Origin: Agrobacterium larrymoorei
Lineage (GTDB): Bacteria; Pseudomonadota; Alphaproteobacteria; Rhizobiales; Rhizobiaceae
Length of the DNA: 64,000 bases
Direction: 5' to 3'
Assembly: GCF_030819275.1 (NCBI RefSeq)
Contig: NZ_JAUTBL010000001.1
Span: forward strand, 1,456,501-1,520,500
Position 1 is the stretch's first letter. Every line of letters starts with the position of its first letter. The notes beneath the pieces are model-generated. The model was not told the origin of the DNA and did not search any database. It saw only the letters and a list, made by a program, of their open reading frames with translations. The position numbers and the translations under genes are program-made. This document shows positions 42,259-50,982 of the stretch, in pieces.

Positions 42259-44718
42259 TCACTCTGCGGCTTGATTGAAACCGATGGTCGCCATCGGCTT
42301 GAACTCGTGCTTGTGTTCGCCCGAAACACGCTCCGACCAGGGATCGACCTGTGCGAATTTCTGGCTGAAGACGAAGCGCTCGTAAAAGCTTTTGCGCTTG
42401 TCGGCATCGTCCATGATCTGGCGGCGGATCTCGTCATAGCCGATGCGCTTTGCCCATTTGTAGATACGCTCGAGATAGCGCGCCTGCTCGCGATACATCT
42501 GCGTCAGCGCCACGATATGCTCCAGCGCTTCATCCTCGGTCTTCACCAGCCCCAGAATTTCAGTCCCCTTGATGTCGAGGCCTGCGGCACCGGCAAAGTG
42601 GATTTCGAAGCCGGAATCCACGCAGATCACACCGATATCCTTGCACGTCGCCTCTGCGCAGTTGCGCGGACAGCCCGAGACGGCAAGCTTCAGCTTGGCT
42701 GGCGTCCAGGAGCCCCACATGAACTTTTCAATGCGAATGCCGAGCCCGGTGGAATCCTGCGTGCCGAAGCGGCACCATTGCTGCCCCACACAGGTTTTGA
42801 CGGTACGCAGGCCCTTGGCATAGGCCTGACCGGAAATGAAGCCGGCCTTGCCGAGATCGGCCCAGACGGCGGGCAGGTCTTCCTTCTCGATGCCGAGAAG
42901 GTCGATGCGCTGGCCGCCGGTGACCTTGACCAGCGGGATTTCGAACTTGTCGACCACGTCGGCAATGGCGCGCAGTTCGTTGGAATTGGTGACGCCGCCC
43001 CACATGCGCGGAACGACGGAATAAGTGCCGTCCTTCTGGATGTTGGCGTGAACGCGCTCATTGATGAAGCGGGACTGATAGTCATCCGCATATTCATCCG
43101 GCCAGTCGCAGACGAGGTAGTAGTTCAGCGCCGGACGACACTTGGCGCAGCCGCAGGAGGTCTTCCATTCCAGCTCCTGCATCACTGCGGGAATGGTCTT
43201 CAGCCCCTTGGCCTTGATCAGGCGGCGCACATCGTCATGGCCAAGATCGGTGCATTTGCACATGGGCTGGACGGCGGCAGGGTTGTAGCTGTCGCCGAGC
43301 GTCAGCGTCATCAACTGCTCGACAAGGCCGGTGCAATTGCCGCAAGAGGCCGAGGCCTTGGTATGGGCGCGCACATCGTCCAGCGAGGTCAGGCCCTTGC
43401 CGGTGATGGTGGAGGTGATTTTTCCCTTGCAAACGCCGTTGCAGCCGCAGATTTCCGCATCATCCGGCAAGGCTGCAACGGCCGCCATAGGGTCCAGAGG
43501 GGAGCCCCCCTGATAGGCCTGGCCAAAAATCAGTGTTTCGCGCATCTCGGCAATATCGGTGCCCTTCTTCATCAGATCGAAGAACCAGGAGCCATCCGAA
43601 GTCTCGCCATAGAGAACCGCACCGATAATGCGGTTCTCCTTGAGGATCAGACGTTTGTAGACGCCTGCCGTCGCATCGCGCAGCACGATTTCTTCACGGT
43701 CATCACCCTCGGCAAAATCGCCTGCGGAGAAGAGGTTGATGCCAGTGACCTTGAGCTTCGTGTTGGTGACGGAGCCATGATACTCGGACTGACCGCCGAT
43801 CAGGCGGTCGGCCAGCACCTTGGCGCTTTCGTAAAGCGGTGCGACGAGACCATAACAAATGCCGCGATGCTCGGCGCATTCGCCAAGGGCGTAGATCGAC
43901 GAGTCCGATGTCATCATGCCGTCGTCGACGACGATGCCGCGATTGACGGCGAGGCCCGCTTCCTTGGCAAGGCTGGAGGCCGGGCGAATGCCGACCGCCA
44001 TCACCACCATCGTGCCTTCGATGATGCGGCCGTCTTCGAGCTCGATGCCCTCTACCTTGTCTTCACCAAGAATGCGCTTGGTGTTGGCCTTGGTAATGAT
44101 GTCGATGCCCCGCTCGGTCAGCGCCTTTTCCAGAAGGTAGGCGGCCGCCGGATCGAGTTGGCGCTCCATGATCGTCGGCATCAGGTGGATGACGGTGACA
44201 TCCATGCCTTGACGCTTCAAGCCATAGGCTGCTTCGAGACCAAGAAGACCGGCACCGATGACGATGGCGCGGCCTTTGCCGCCGGCAATCTCCAGCATCT
44301 TCGTCACGTCATCAAGATCGCGGTAGGGAAGAACGCCGGGTAGTTGATGGCCGGGAACCGGGATGATGAAGGGCGAAGAGCCCGTGGCGATCACCAGCTT
44401 GTCGTAGGAGGCGGTGATGCCGTTTTCGCTGGTGACGGTTTTGCGCTCACGGTCGATATGGCTGACTTTCGCACCCTTGTGCAAGGTCACGCCGTGGGCC
44501 GCATACCAGTCGTCATTATGAATGACGATGTCTTCATAGGCTTTTTCGCCGGAGAGAACCGGGGAGAGCATGATGCGGTCGTAATTGACGCGCGGCTCGG
44601 CGTTGAAGATGGTGACGTCGAAGAGGCCGGGTGCGGTCTCGAAGAGGTTTTCCAGCATGCGGCCCGGCGCCATGCCGTTGCCGATGATGACGAGTTTCTG
44701 GGGCGTTGTTTCGAACAT
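42259..44718 (-). CDS. nirB: Nitrite reductase [NAD(P)H] large subunit
   Basis: 819 residues, normal for NirB. Order: FAD domain (KLVIIGNGMAPGRMLE), NADH domain (AIVIGAGLLGLEAAYG near residue 150), BFD-like [2Fe-2S] (ICGCNGVCKGK, SCGNCTGL), and the siroheme half with C-X5-C (CVGQQWC) and C-X3-C (CPRNC). It transfers electrons from NADH to nitrite through FAD, Fe-S and siroheme to make ammonium. It lies 6 bases after the transporter ATPase gene in the nitrate operon. Confidence 0.96.
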   Translation of the reverse strand: MFETTPQKLVIIGNGMAPGRMLENLFETAPGLFDVTIFNAEPRVNYDRIMLSPVLSGEKAYEDIVIHNDDWYAAHGVTLHKGAKVSHIDRERKTVTSENGITASYDKLVIATGSSPFIIPVPGHQLPGVLPYRDLDDVTKMLEIAGGKGRAIVIGAGLLGLEAAYGLKRQGMDVTVIHLMPTIMERQLDPAAAYLLEKALTERGIDIITKANTKRILGEDKVEGIELEDGRIIEGTMVVMAVGIRPASSLAKEAGLAVNRGIVVDDGMMTSDSSIYALGECAEHRGICYGLVAPLYESAKVLADRLIGGQSEYHGSVTNTKLKVTGINLFSAGDFAEGDDREEIVLRDATAGVYKRLILKENRIIGAVLYGETSDGSWFFDLMKKGTDIAEMRETLIFGQAYQGGSPLDPMAAVAALPDDAEICGCNGVCKGKITSTITGKGLTSLDDVRAHTKASASCGNCTGLVEQLMTLTLGDSYNPAAVQPMCKCTDLGHDDVRRLIKAKGLKTIPAVMQELEWKTSCGCAKCRPALNYYLVCDWPDEYADDYQSRFINERVHANIQKDGTYSVVPRMWGGVTNSNELRAIADVVDKFEIPLVKVTGGQRIDLLGIEKEDLPAVWADLGKAGFISGQAYAKGLRTVKTCVGQQWCRFGTQDSTGLGIRIEKFMWGSWTPAKLKLAVSGCPRNCAEATCKDIGVICVDSGFEIHFAGAAGLDIKGTEILGLVKTEDEALEHIVALTQMYREQARYLERIYKWAKRIGYDEIRRQIMDDADKRKSFYERFVFSQKFAQVDPWSERVSGEHKHEFKPMATIGFNQAAE

Positions 44719-44724
44719 GGGGTC

Positions 44725-45522
44725 TTACTCCGCAGCTTCGACGAAGCGGTGACGTTCGTAGAGGAACTTCAGCACAGCTTCGCGGCATTTGAGATAGGTT
44801 CGGTCGGATGCAAGCTCGATGCGGTTGCGTGGTCGCGCCAGTGGCACATCCAGAATTTCACCGATATGAGCGGCCGGGCCGTTGGTCATCATCACGATAC
44901 GGTCGGAAAGCAGCACCGCCTCATCCACGTCATGGGTGATCATGATCATGGTGTTGCCAAGCCGCGCATGAATTTCCATGACGGCATCCTGAAGATGGGC
45001 GCGGGTGAGCGCGTCCAGTGCACCGAACGGTTCATCCAGCAGCAGGATTTTCGGCTCCATCGCCAGCGCTCTGGCTATGCCGACGCGCTGCTTCATACCG
45101 CCGGAAATTTCAGCCGGCTTCTTGTCCTTGGCATGCGCCATCTGCACGAGGTCAAGATTGTGCATGACCCAATCATGGCGTTCGGCCTTGGATTTGGTGA
45201 AGCGGAAGACCTTCTCGACGCCGAGATTGACGTTTTCATAGACGGTGAGCCATGGCAGCAGACTGTGGTTCTGGAAGACGACAGCACGCTCCGGGCCTGG
45301 CTCATTGACCTCGCGGTTCTCTAGCAGCACTGCGCCGGAGGATACTTTGGTCAGGCCGGCAATCAGGTTCAGCATGGTGGACTTGCCGCAGCCTGAATGG
45401 CCAATGACCGAGACGAATTCGCCCTTGTCGATGGTGAGGTTGATACCCTTCAATACCTCGGCGCGGGTGCCGCCCTTGTCGAAATATTTGTCGATGTGAT
45501 CGAGCTTCAAATAGGCGTTCAT
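44725..45522 (-). CDS. Nitrate/nitrite ABC transporter ATP-binding protein
   Basis: 265 residues with Walker A GHSGCGKST, signature ISGGMKQRVGIARAL, and Walker B ILLLDEPFGALD followed by the switch His (ITHDVDEA). It belongs to the nitrate/sulfonate/taurine ATPase family and is the energy unit of the NrtAB importer. The gene sits between nrtB (12 bases upstream) and nirB, so transport and reduction genes are transcribed together. Confidence 0.93.
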   Translation of the reverse strand: MNAYLKLDHIDKYFDKGGTRAEVLKGINLTIDKGEFVSVIGHSGCGKSTMLNLIAGLTKVSSGAVLLENREVNEPGPERAVVFQNHSLLPWLTVYENVNLGVEKVFRFTKSKAERHDWVMHNLDLVQMAHAKDKKPAEISGGMKQRVGIARALAMEPKILLLDEPFGALDALTRAHLQDAVMEIHARLGNTMIMITHDVDEAVLLSDRIVMMTNGPAAHIGEILDVPLARPRNRIELASDRTYLKCREAVLKFLYERHRFVEAAE

Positions 45523-45534
45523 GGAGAAACCCTC

Positions 45535-46431
45535 TTAGTTCGCTGCCGCGCCGCGGGTGATGACCTTGCCGATGGCGGCCACCAGCTTGTCGAGCACGAA
45601 GCCGACGACGCCGATGTAAGCGAGAGCGACGATGATGTCGGGCAGGCGGGATGAATTCCACGCGTCCCAGATGAAGAAGCCGATGCCTACGCCACCCGTC
45701 AGCATTTCAGCCGCGACGATGGCGAGCCATGAAAGGCCGACGCCGATGCGAAGACCGGTGAAGATGTAGGGCGCGGCCGATGGCAGCATGATCTTGTAGA
45801 AGAATTCGATCTGGTTCAGGCGCAGCACCTGAGCGACATTGCGGTAATCCTGGGGAATGTTGCGAACGCCGACCGCGGTGTTGATGATGACAGGCCAGAT
45901 GGAGGTGATGAAGATGACAAAGATGGCCGACGGATTGCTGTCTTGAAAGGCAGCAAGCGACAGCGGCAACCATGCGAGTGGCGGGACGGTGCGCAGCACC
46001 TGAAAGATCGGATCGAGGCCGCGCATCGCCCAGACGGACTGGCCGATAATGGCGCCGACGACGACACCAACGATTGCCGCAAGACCGAAACCATAGGCGA
46101 CACGTTCCAGCGAAACGAGGACGCGCCAGCCAAGGCCGATATCCTGAGAGCCATAATGGAAGAACGGATGGACGATCAGATCGTAGCTTTCCTCGAACAC
46201 CTGGCTCGGAGGCGGCAGCGAAGCGCCGGGCGCCGAACAGAGTGCTTGCCAGAGGCCTAGCATGATCACCAGAACGACGAGCGGCGGGACGACGTTTCGC
46301 GTGATTGAAACAGCGATCTTGCGTGCGGAGAATACCGACGCCGGGCGGCGTGTCATGGCAATCACGGTGCCGCTCCTTGGCGTCGCGGCCTGGATGGCCG
46401 TGCTTTCTGTCTTGCGTGCGGTTGCGGTCAT
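45535..46431 (-). CDS. nrtB: Nitrate ABC transporter permease
   Basis: 298 residues, with the N-terminal 45 hydrophilic, then about six helices (VVPPLVVLVIMLGLWQAL and others) and the binding-protein-dependent permease motif near residue 220 (NVAQVLRLNQIEFFYKIMLPSAAPYIFTG). It forms the membrane channel for nitrate. The ATG at 46429-46431 has AGGA about ten bases upstream; the longer open frame upstream runs through the nrtA-nrtB hairpin and lacks conservation. It lies 74 bases downstream of nrtA. Confidence 0.92.
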   Translation of the reverse strand: MTATARKTESTAIQAATPRSGTVIAMTRRPASVFSARKIAVSITRNVVPPLVVLVIMLGLWQALCSAPGASLPPPSQVFEESYDLIVHPFFHYGSQDIGLGWRVLVSLERVAYGFGLAAIVGVVVGAIIGQSVWAMRGLDPIFQVLRTVPPLAWLPLSLAAFQDSNPSAIFVIFITSIWPVIINTAVGVRNIPQDYRNVAQVLRLNQIEFFYKIMLPSAAPYIFTGLRIGVGLSWLAIVAAEMLTGGVGIGFFIWDAWNSSRLPDIIVALAYIGVVGFVLDKLVAAIGKVITRGAAAN

Positions 46432-46470
46432 GGTCGGGTCCTGTTTCCGATAGGGTGTTGCACGGGTTGC

Positions 46471-46499
46471 TGGCTCCTGCGCCCGTGGCGAAGGAGCCA
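46471..46499 (-). other. Hairpin between nrtA and nrtB
   Basis: Eight-base outer stem TGGCTCCT/AGGAGCCA and an inner CGCC/GGCG stem with a CGT loop (46471-46499), just after the nrtA stop. Such hairpins often protect the upstream binding-protein mRNA or partly terminate, raising binding protein over permease. No T run is present. Confidence 0.55.
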
Positions 46500-46505
46500 G
46501 GATCA

Positions 46506-47804
46506 TCAAGAGGCGGCCTTGATCGAAAGGCTTGCGAGATAGGCGGACGGGTTTTCTGGATCGAAGACCTTGCCGTCGAAGAAGGTCTCCTTGCCGCGAG
46601 AGGTCGAGGCCGGAATATCGGCAGCCGCAACACCCAGATCCTTTGCGGCTGCGCGCCACAGGTCTTCTCGGTTCACCTGCGACACCAGCGCCTTGATGTC
46701 GGTATCGGGTGCGAACTTGCCCCAGCGGATATTCTCGGCAATGAACCAGCTGTCATGGCTCTGGAACGGATAGGATGCGGCGTCCTTCCAGAACTTCATG
46801 TAGAGATCGGTGCCATGGGCGACGCGGCCATTGCCGTAATTGATGTCGCCCTTCAAGCGACCGAGCACATCCTTCGGCGGAACGTTGAACCACTGGCGCT
46901 TGCCGAGAATGGTGGACATTTCTTCCTTGTTGTCCATGCTGTCGCACCATTGCTGGGCTTCCATCACGGCCATCAGCATGGCCTTGGCGGCGTTCGGGTT
47001 CTTCTCCACCCAGTCGGCGCGCATGCCGAGTGCCTTTTCGGGGTGACCCTTCCACAGTTCTCCGGTGGTACAGGCGGTAAAGCCGATGCCCTGGTTGACG
47101 AGCTGCTCGTTCCAGGGTTCGCCGACACAGAAGACGTCCATATTGCCGACCTTCATATTGGCAACCATCTGCGGTGGCGGAACGACGATGGTGGAAACGT
47201 CCTTGTCCGGATCGATGCCGCCTGCTGCCAGCCAATAGCGGATCCATAGGTCATGCGTGCCGCCCGGGAACGTCATGGCCGCTTTGATCTCCTTACCGTC
47301 CGCCTTCTTCTTCTCGAAAGCAGCCTTGAGCTTGGCGGAGTCGAGCTGGACGCCGGTGTCGGCATATTCCTTGGCAACGGAGATGCCCTGGCTATCGAGA
47401 TTGAGACGGGCGAGGATCGCCATTGGCACCGGCACGTTGTTTTGCGTGACCTTGCCGGTGTGCATGAGATAAGGCATCGGGGTCAGAATATGCGCACCGT
47501 CGATCCCGTTGGACGCGCCGCCGAGAACGAGGTTGTCACGTGTTGCGCCCCACGAGGCCTGCTTTAAAACTTCGACGTCGGGCATGCCATGCTTGGCAAA
47601 CAGACCCTTCTCAGAGGCGACGATCAGGGGCGCGGCGTCGGTCAGTGCGATGAAGCCGAGTTTTGCACCCTTGACTTCAGGTTCGGACGTGGCAGCGAAG
47701 GCGCCAGATGGGAAGGCTGTCCGCACGGCGGTAATCAGGGCGGCGGTTGCCGTTGTCTTCAGGATCGAGCGGCGGCTGATCGAACTGGAAAGCATTTTCT
47801 TCAT
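46506..47804 (-). CDS. nrtA: Nitrate-binding periplasmic protein
   Basis: 432 residues. A Tat signal is visible at the start: SRRSILKTTATAALITAV with the twin Arg, followed by a hydrophobic stretch and an Ala-rich cleavage region (GAFAA). The mature protein is the NrtA/CmpA-type nitrate binder (LGFIALTDAAPLIVASEKGLF, NDVFVGEPW-like region, PDKDVSTIVVPPPQMVANMK). It is first in the nrtA-nrtB-ATPase-nirB-nirD-nasA operon, behind a long regulated leader. Confidence 0.94.
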   Translation of the reverse strand: MKKMLSSSISRRSILKTTATAALITAVRTAFPSGAFAATSEPEVKGAKLGFIALTDAAPLIVASEKGLFAKHGMPDVEVLKQASWGATRDNLVLGGASNGIDGAHILTPMPYLMHTGKVTQNNVPVPMAILARLNLDSQGISVAKEYADTGVQLDSAKLKAAFEKKKADGKEIKAAMTFPGGTHDLWIRYWLAAGGIDPDKDVSTIVVPPPQMVANMKVGNMDVFCVGEPWNEQLVNQGIGFTACTTGELWKGHPEKALGMRADWVEKNPNAAKAMLMAVMEAQQWCDSMDNKEEMSTILGKRQWFNVPPKDVLGRLKGDINYGNGRVAHGTDLYMKFWKDAASYPFQSHDSWFIAENIRWGKFAPDTDIKALVSQVNREDLWRAAAKDLGVAAADIPASTSRGKETFFDGKVFDPENPSAYLASLSIKAAS

Positions 47805-47862
47805 GTCGCATGTTCCCCTTTGGCGGCCTCATGGCGCCCTATGATTTTCAAAGCCCAAAAAC

Positions 47863-47940
47863 AAAAAAAACGCCGCTCGGTTATGCGCCTTCGGAACGGG
47901 AGGAGGGTTCCGGGCTGCATACCTTGCGACGTCGATGTCG
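47863..47940 (-). ncRNA. ANTAR-type attenuation leader of nitrate operon
   Basis: On the minus strand: a CGAC/GTCG stem with hexaloop ATCGAC (47927-47940; A at position 1 and G at position 4, as ANTAR proteins require), then a CGGAAC/GTTCCG hairpin with loop CCTCCTCCC, whose 3' arm (CCGTTC) can instead pair with CGAGCGG just before eight T (47870-47863). The alternative pairings fit a terminator freed or blocked by NasT, the ANTAR protein encoded next door. A second hexaloop hairpin was not identified with certainty. Confidence 0.65.
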
Positions 47941-48001
47941 TTTGAAGAACGCTTGAGCGCGTCCCTGCTGCTCTGATCGCCGTTGACCCGAGCGTTTTAT
48001 A

Positions 48002-48020
48002 CCAAGCAAAGACCGTGCCA
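48002..48020 (-). promoter_or_regulatory. Sigma-54 promoter of nitrate operon
   Basis: Minus strand TGGCACGGTCTTTGCTTGG: GG of the -24 element (TGGCAC) and GC of the -12 element (TTGC) are separated by exactly 10 bases, a near-perfect RpoN match. It would start transcription about 190 bases before nrtA, ahead of the ANTAR-type leader. NtrC-dependent nitrogen control is the expected activator. No clear NtrC site was found upstream. Confidence 0.85.
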
Positions 48021-48164
48021 GTTTTTGTGGTTCTGCTTAGTCTGTTGATAGTTATCGGCTTTTTTACTGTGTCGGATAATCAGTCGTTTATCGATCAAAC
48101 AGTTTTAGGCTATTATTTAATCTCGGCGCCTGTGACGGGCATTAAAAATGCAGCAGTCCACCTT

Positions 48165-49437
48165 TCAAAACTCGCCAATACCAAGGCCGCTGATCGCCGA
48201 GTTCTTGACGGAAAAGCGCTCGACATAGGCAGGAATATCGGATGGATCGAAGGTTAAGCCATCCATGAAGCGCGTCGTAACACTGGGATCGTCGTCCTGA
48301 AGCGCGTGGTCGCCGCCGCCGAGTGCTGCGCGATAGAGATCCGGTCGATAGGCAGCTGACGCCGCCCTGGCGCCGTCCTGCGAAAACGCCGTCTGCCCCC
48401 AGCGGATCATCTGGCTATAAATCCAAAGTGCCTGGTTGGGGTGCGGGTAGTTGGCGCGATCGTCGTGAAACTGGAAGTAATTATCGATGACGCGCTGGTT
48501 TCCTTGGGCATCTATGTTGAACTCTCCCCCCCAAAACCCGCCGCAGAATATGTTCGGGCGCGCCGATATAACGTGGATCGGCAAGCGCCTCGCTCAAAGC
48601 GGGGCGATTTTCCAGCCTGTCGCACCAGCGCGCGGCCGCATCCAACGCCACGAGAAGTCGGGCTACGCTTTCCTGCTGGGTTTCCGCCCAATCCGGCCTC
48701 ATGCCGATGACTTTCTCAGGGGCTGATGGCCATATGTCCTGCTTGACGGCAACGATCTGACCAACGCCGCGCTCGCATGCGATCATGTTCCACGGTGCAC
48801 CGACGCAAAAGCCGTCGATCGCACCCGCCGCAAGTGCATCAGACGTGAGTGGCGGCGGCACGACGACCAGCTTCACATCCTTGTCCGGATGAATGCCTCC
48901 AGCCGCCAGCCAGTAACGAAACTCGTAATTATGCGAGGAGAAAGGATAGGTCATGCCGAGAGTCGGCATGGGTTCTCCGTTTGCGCGCATCGCATCCAGT
49001 ACAGTCTTCAAGGCGCGGGCGTTGTCTAGCGCACCAGCCGTTGCAGAGACGCCGGTTGTCTCCCGCATACGGGTAAACAGCGCCGTGGACAGCGTGATGG
49101 CATTGCCGCCACGCCCCAGAGAAAAGGGCGTGATCGTCGGAGAGGGGTTCGAGCCAAGACCGAGCATCGAGGCAACCGGCATGGGTGATAGCATGTGCGC
49201 AATATCAAACTGACGGAAGGCGAGGCGGTCGCGCACATTTGCCCAGGAGACATCCTTGACCAGATCGAGCTTCAGGCCTTCCTTTTCAGCAAAGCCAAAT
49301 TCGGCGGCTGCGATCAGCACGGAGGCATCCACCAGCGGTATGAAGCCGGCTCTTAGCGTCCGCTGTCTGTCATTACCGACCGGTGCGGGTGCCGCGATAC
49401 CGGATTGTTTCTCTGCAAGATCGTCCATGACCGTCAT
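48165..49437 (-). pseudogene. nasS: Nitrate sensor NasS, frameshifted
   Basis: NrtA-like protein without a signal peptide (LRAGFIPLVDASVLIAAAEFGFA), characteristic of NasS, the cytoplasmic nitrate sensor that holds NasT inactive. Translation is intact to about codon 303 (APEHILRRVLGG) and then shifts. Removing one base from the run of seven C (48526-48532) restores GEFNIDAQGNQRVIDNYFQFH and yields 423 residues. The second half stays open to the stop. As given the protein is cut short. It follows nasT by 28 bases. Confidence 0.87.
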
Positions 49438-49465
49438 GCTATCGCTCCCTGTCCGGTGGCGGCCG

Positions 49466-50053
49466 TCACATCAATAGTCCGGCAGCCGTGACCACGCTCT
49501 GCGCGATCTCGGACAATTTCTTTTTCTCATTCATCGCCGTCTGGCGCAGCAGCGCGAAGGCTTCCTCTTCGGAAAGCCCGCGCATCTTCATCAGAATACC
49601 TTTGGCGCGCTCGACCACCTTGCGTTCTTCGAGCGCGGATTTTGCCTCGGCCAGTTCTCTTTGCAGGCGGCTGAAGGCGTTGAAGCGGCTCACCGCCATG
49701 TCGAGGATCGGCTTTACCCGTTCTTTCTTCAAGCCATCGACAATATAGGCGGAGACTCCGGCTTCGACCGCAGCCTCGATGGAGGCGGTGTCCGATCTGT
49801 CCACGAACATGGCGATGGGCCGGCTGACCGTGCGGGTCAGCTGAAACAGATGCTCCATCATATCGCGATTGGGATTTTCAAGATCGATGACGATCACGTC
49901 CGGCTGCAGCGTCTCGATGGTGCGCGCAACGCCGTTGACCTCATGAATGACGGTGACCCGCAGATGGCCCGCTTCACGCAGGCCCTCCTCAATAATCGAG
50001 GCGCGGATTGCGTTTTCATCGATCACAAGAATGGTCAGGTCTCGAAGCGTCAT
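49466..50053 (-). CDS. nasT: Nitrate-responsive ANTAR antiterminator NasT
   Basis: 195 residues: a receiver-like N-terminus (LTILVIDENAIRASIIEEGL, VIVIDLENP) and a C-terminal ANTAR RNA-binding domain (ALEERKVVERAKGILMKMRGLSEEEAFALLRQTAM) linked by a helix. NasT binds hairpin pairs in the nitrate operon leader and blocks termination; NasS holds it back when nitrate is absent. The ATG at 50051-50053 starts MTLRDLTILVID, matching relatives; a Met 12 residues earlier is in frame. First of the nasTS pair. Confidence 0.92.
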   Translation of the reverse strand: MTLRDLTILVIDENAIRASIIEEGLREAGHLRVTVIHEVNGVARTIETLQPDVIVIDLENPNRDMMEHLFQLTRTVSRPIAMFVDRSDTASIEAAVEAGVSAYIVDGLKKERVKPILDMAVSRFNAFSRLQRELAEAKSALEERKVVERAKGILMKMRGLSEEEAFALLRQTAMNEKKKLSEIAQSVVTAAGLLM

Positions 50054-50209
50054 GCGCGCATCAATGACGCAGCGCAGTGGAATTGGCAATCTTTTTCGGC
50101 AGGTCTAAAATTTAGGCAAATGCTGTTGAGCACAGCTTTCTTTGGTCGCCGTCATTCAGGCGCATGAGCGGTTCTTGACAAATATATGATGTTTGGAAAG
50201 GTTACTCGC

Positions 50210-50917
50210 ATGAGTGCAGGGGCTGATTGGATTTACGAGGCGAACCCGGTCAATCGCAAGAATGCGGCTGAATCGGTATTTGAAGATTTGCGGTCAGCCA
50301 TTGTGTCTGGCCGGCTGACGGTTGGCACGCGTCTGCCGTCGGAAACGCATCTTGCCGGTCGCTATGGCGTCAGCCGTCCCATCGTGCGCGAAGCCTTGCG
50401 TTCGCTTCAGACGCTCGGCATGACCCAGACGCGCACGGGTAGCGGCACCTTCGTGCTGACCGATTCTCCGCGCCACGAACTGCGTTATGGCGGCTATTCA
50501 GCCCGTGATTTGATGGAGGCGCGCCCGTTCATCGAGGTGCCTGCCGCCGGATGGGCAGCGCTTCGCCGCTCCGACGAGCAACTTTCCCGGATGATGAAGC
50601 TGTGTTCGGAAATGGATCAGCAGGAAGATTTGCACAAATGGGTGCTTCTCGACTGTGAGTTCCACAGTGCCATCGCAGAAGCGTCCGGCAATTCGCTGTT
50701 TGCCAAGGTCATTGCGGATGCGCGCGACAGCGTCAGCCAGCAATCAGGGCTACTGAACCTCATGGCACATCGCCGCGTGGCGTCGAATATCGAGCATCGC
50801 AAAATTGCCGAAGCCATTGAGGCAGGTTCAGAAGATGGCGCTCGTCAGGCAATGGAGGCCCATCTCGGCAAGGTCAAGCAGGCCGTCACCTCGATCATGG
50901 GTGATGACGCCCGATAA
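50210..50917 (+). CDS. GntR/FadR family (FCD domain) regulator
   Basis: 235 residues: an N-terminal GntR winged helix (ESVFEDLRSAIVSGRLTVGTRLPSETHLAGRYGVSRPIVREALRSLQTLGMTQTRTGSGTFV) and a C-terminal FCD effector domain (LMEARPFIEVPAAGWAALR, DCEFHSAIAEASGN, EHRKIAEAIEAGSEDGARQAMEAHL) with metal or organic acid-binding His. I use the ATG at 50210, preceded by GGAAAGG. It converges with aspA and probably controls the aspartase/permease/asparaginase genes. Confidence 0.9.
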   Translation: MSAGADWIYEANPVNRKNAAESVFEDLRSAIVSGRLTVGTRLPSETHLAGRYGVSRPIVREALRSLQTLGMTQTRTGSGTFVLTDSPRHELRYGGYSARDLMEARPFIEVPAAGWAALRRSDEQLSRMMKLCSEMDQQEDLHKWVLLDCEFHSAIAEASGNSLFAKVIADARDSVSQQSGLLNLMAHRRVASNIEHRKIAEAIEAGSEDGARQAMEAHLGKVKQAVTSIMGDDAR

Positions 50918-50982
50918 TGCTTGCGGCGCGGCGTGCCGGAAGACATTGCACACATCCGCCGGCACCATCGTTTCGAATGTCT

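Noticed and set aside
42271..44343. A 690-codon open frame antisense to nirB
   Set aside because: A shadow of GC-rich codon use; the opposite strand encodes complete NirB with all cofactor motifs.
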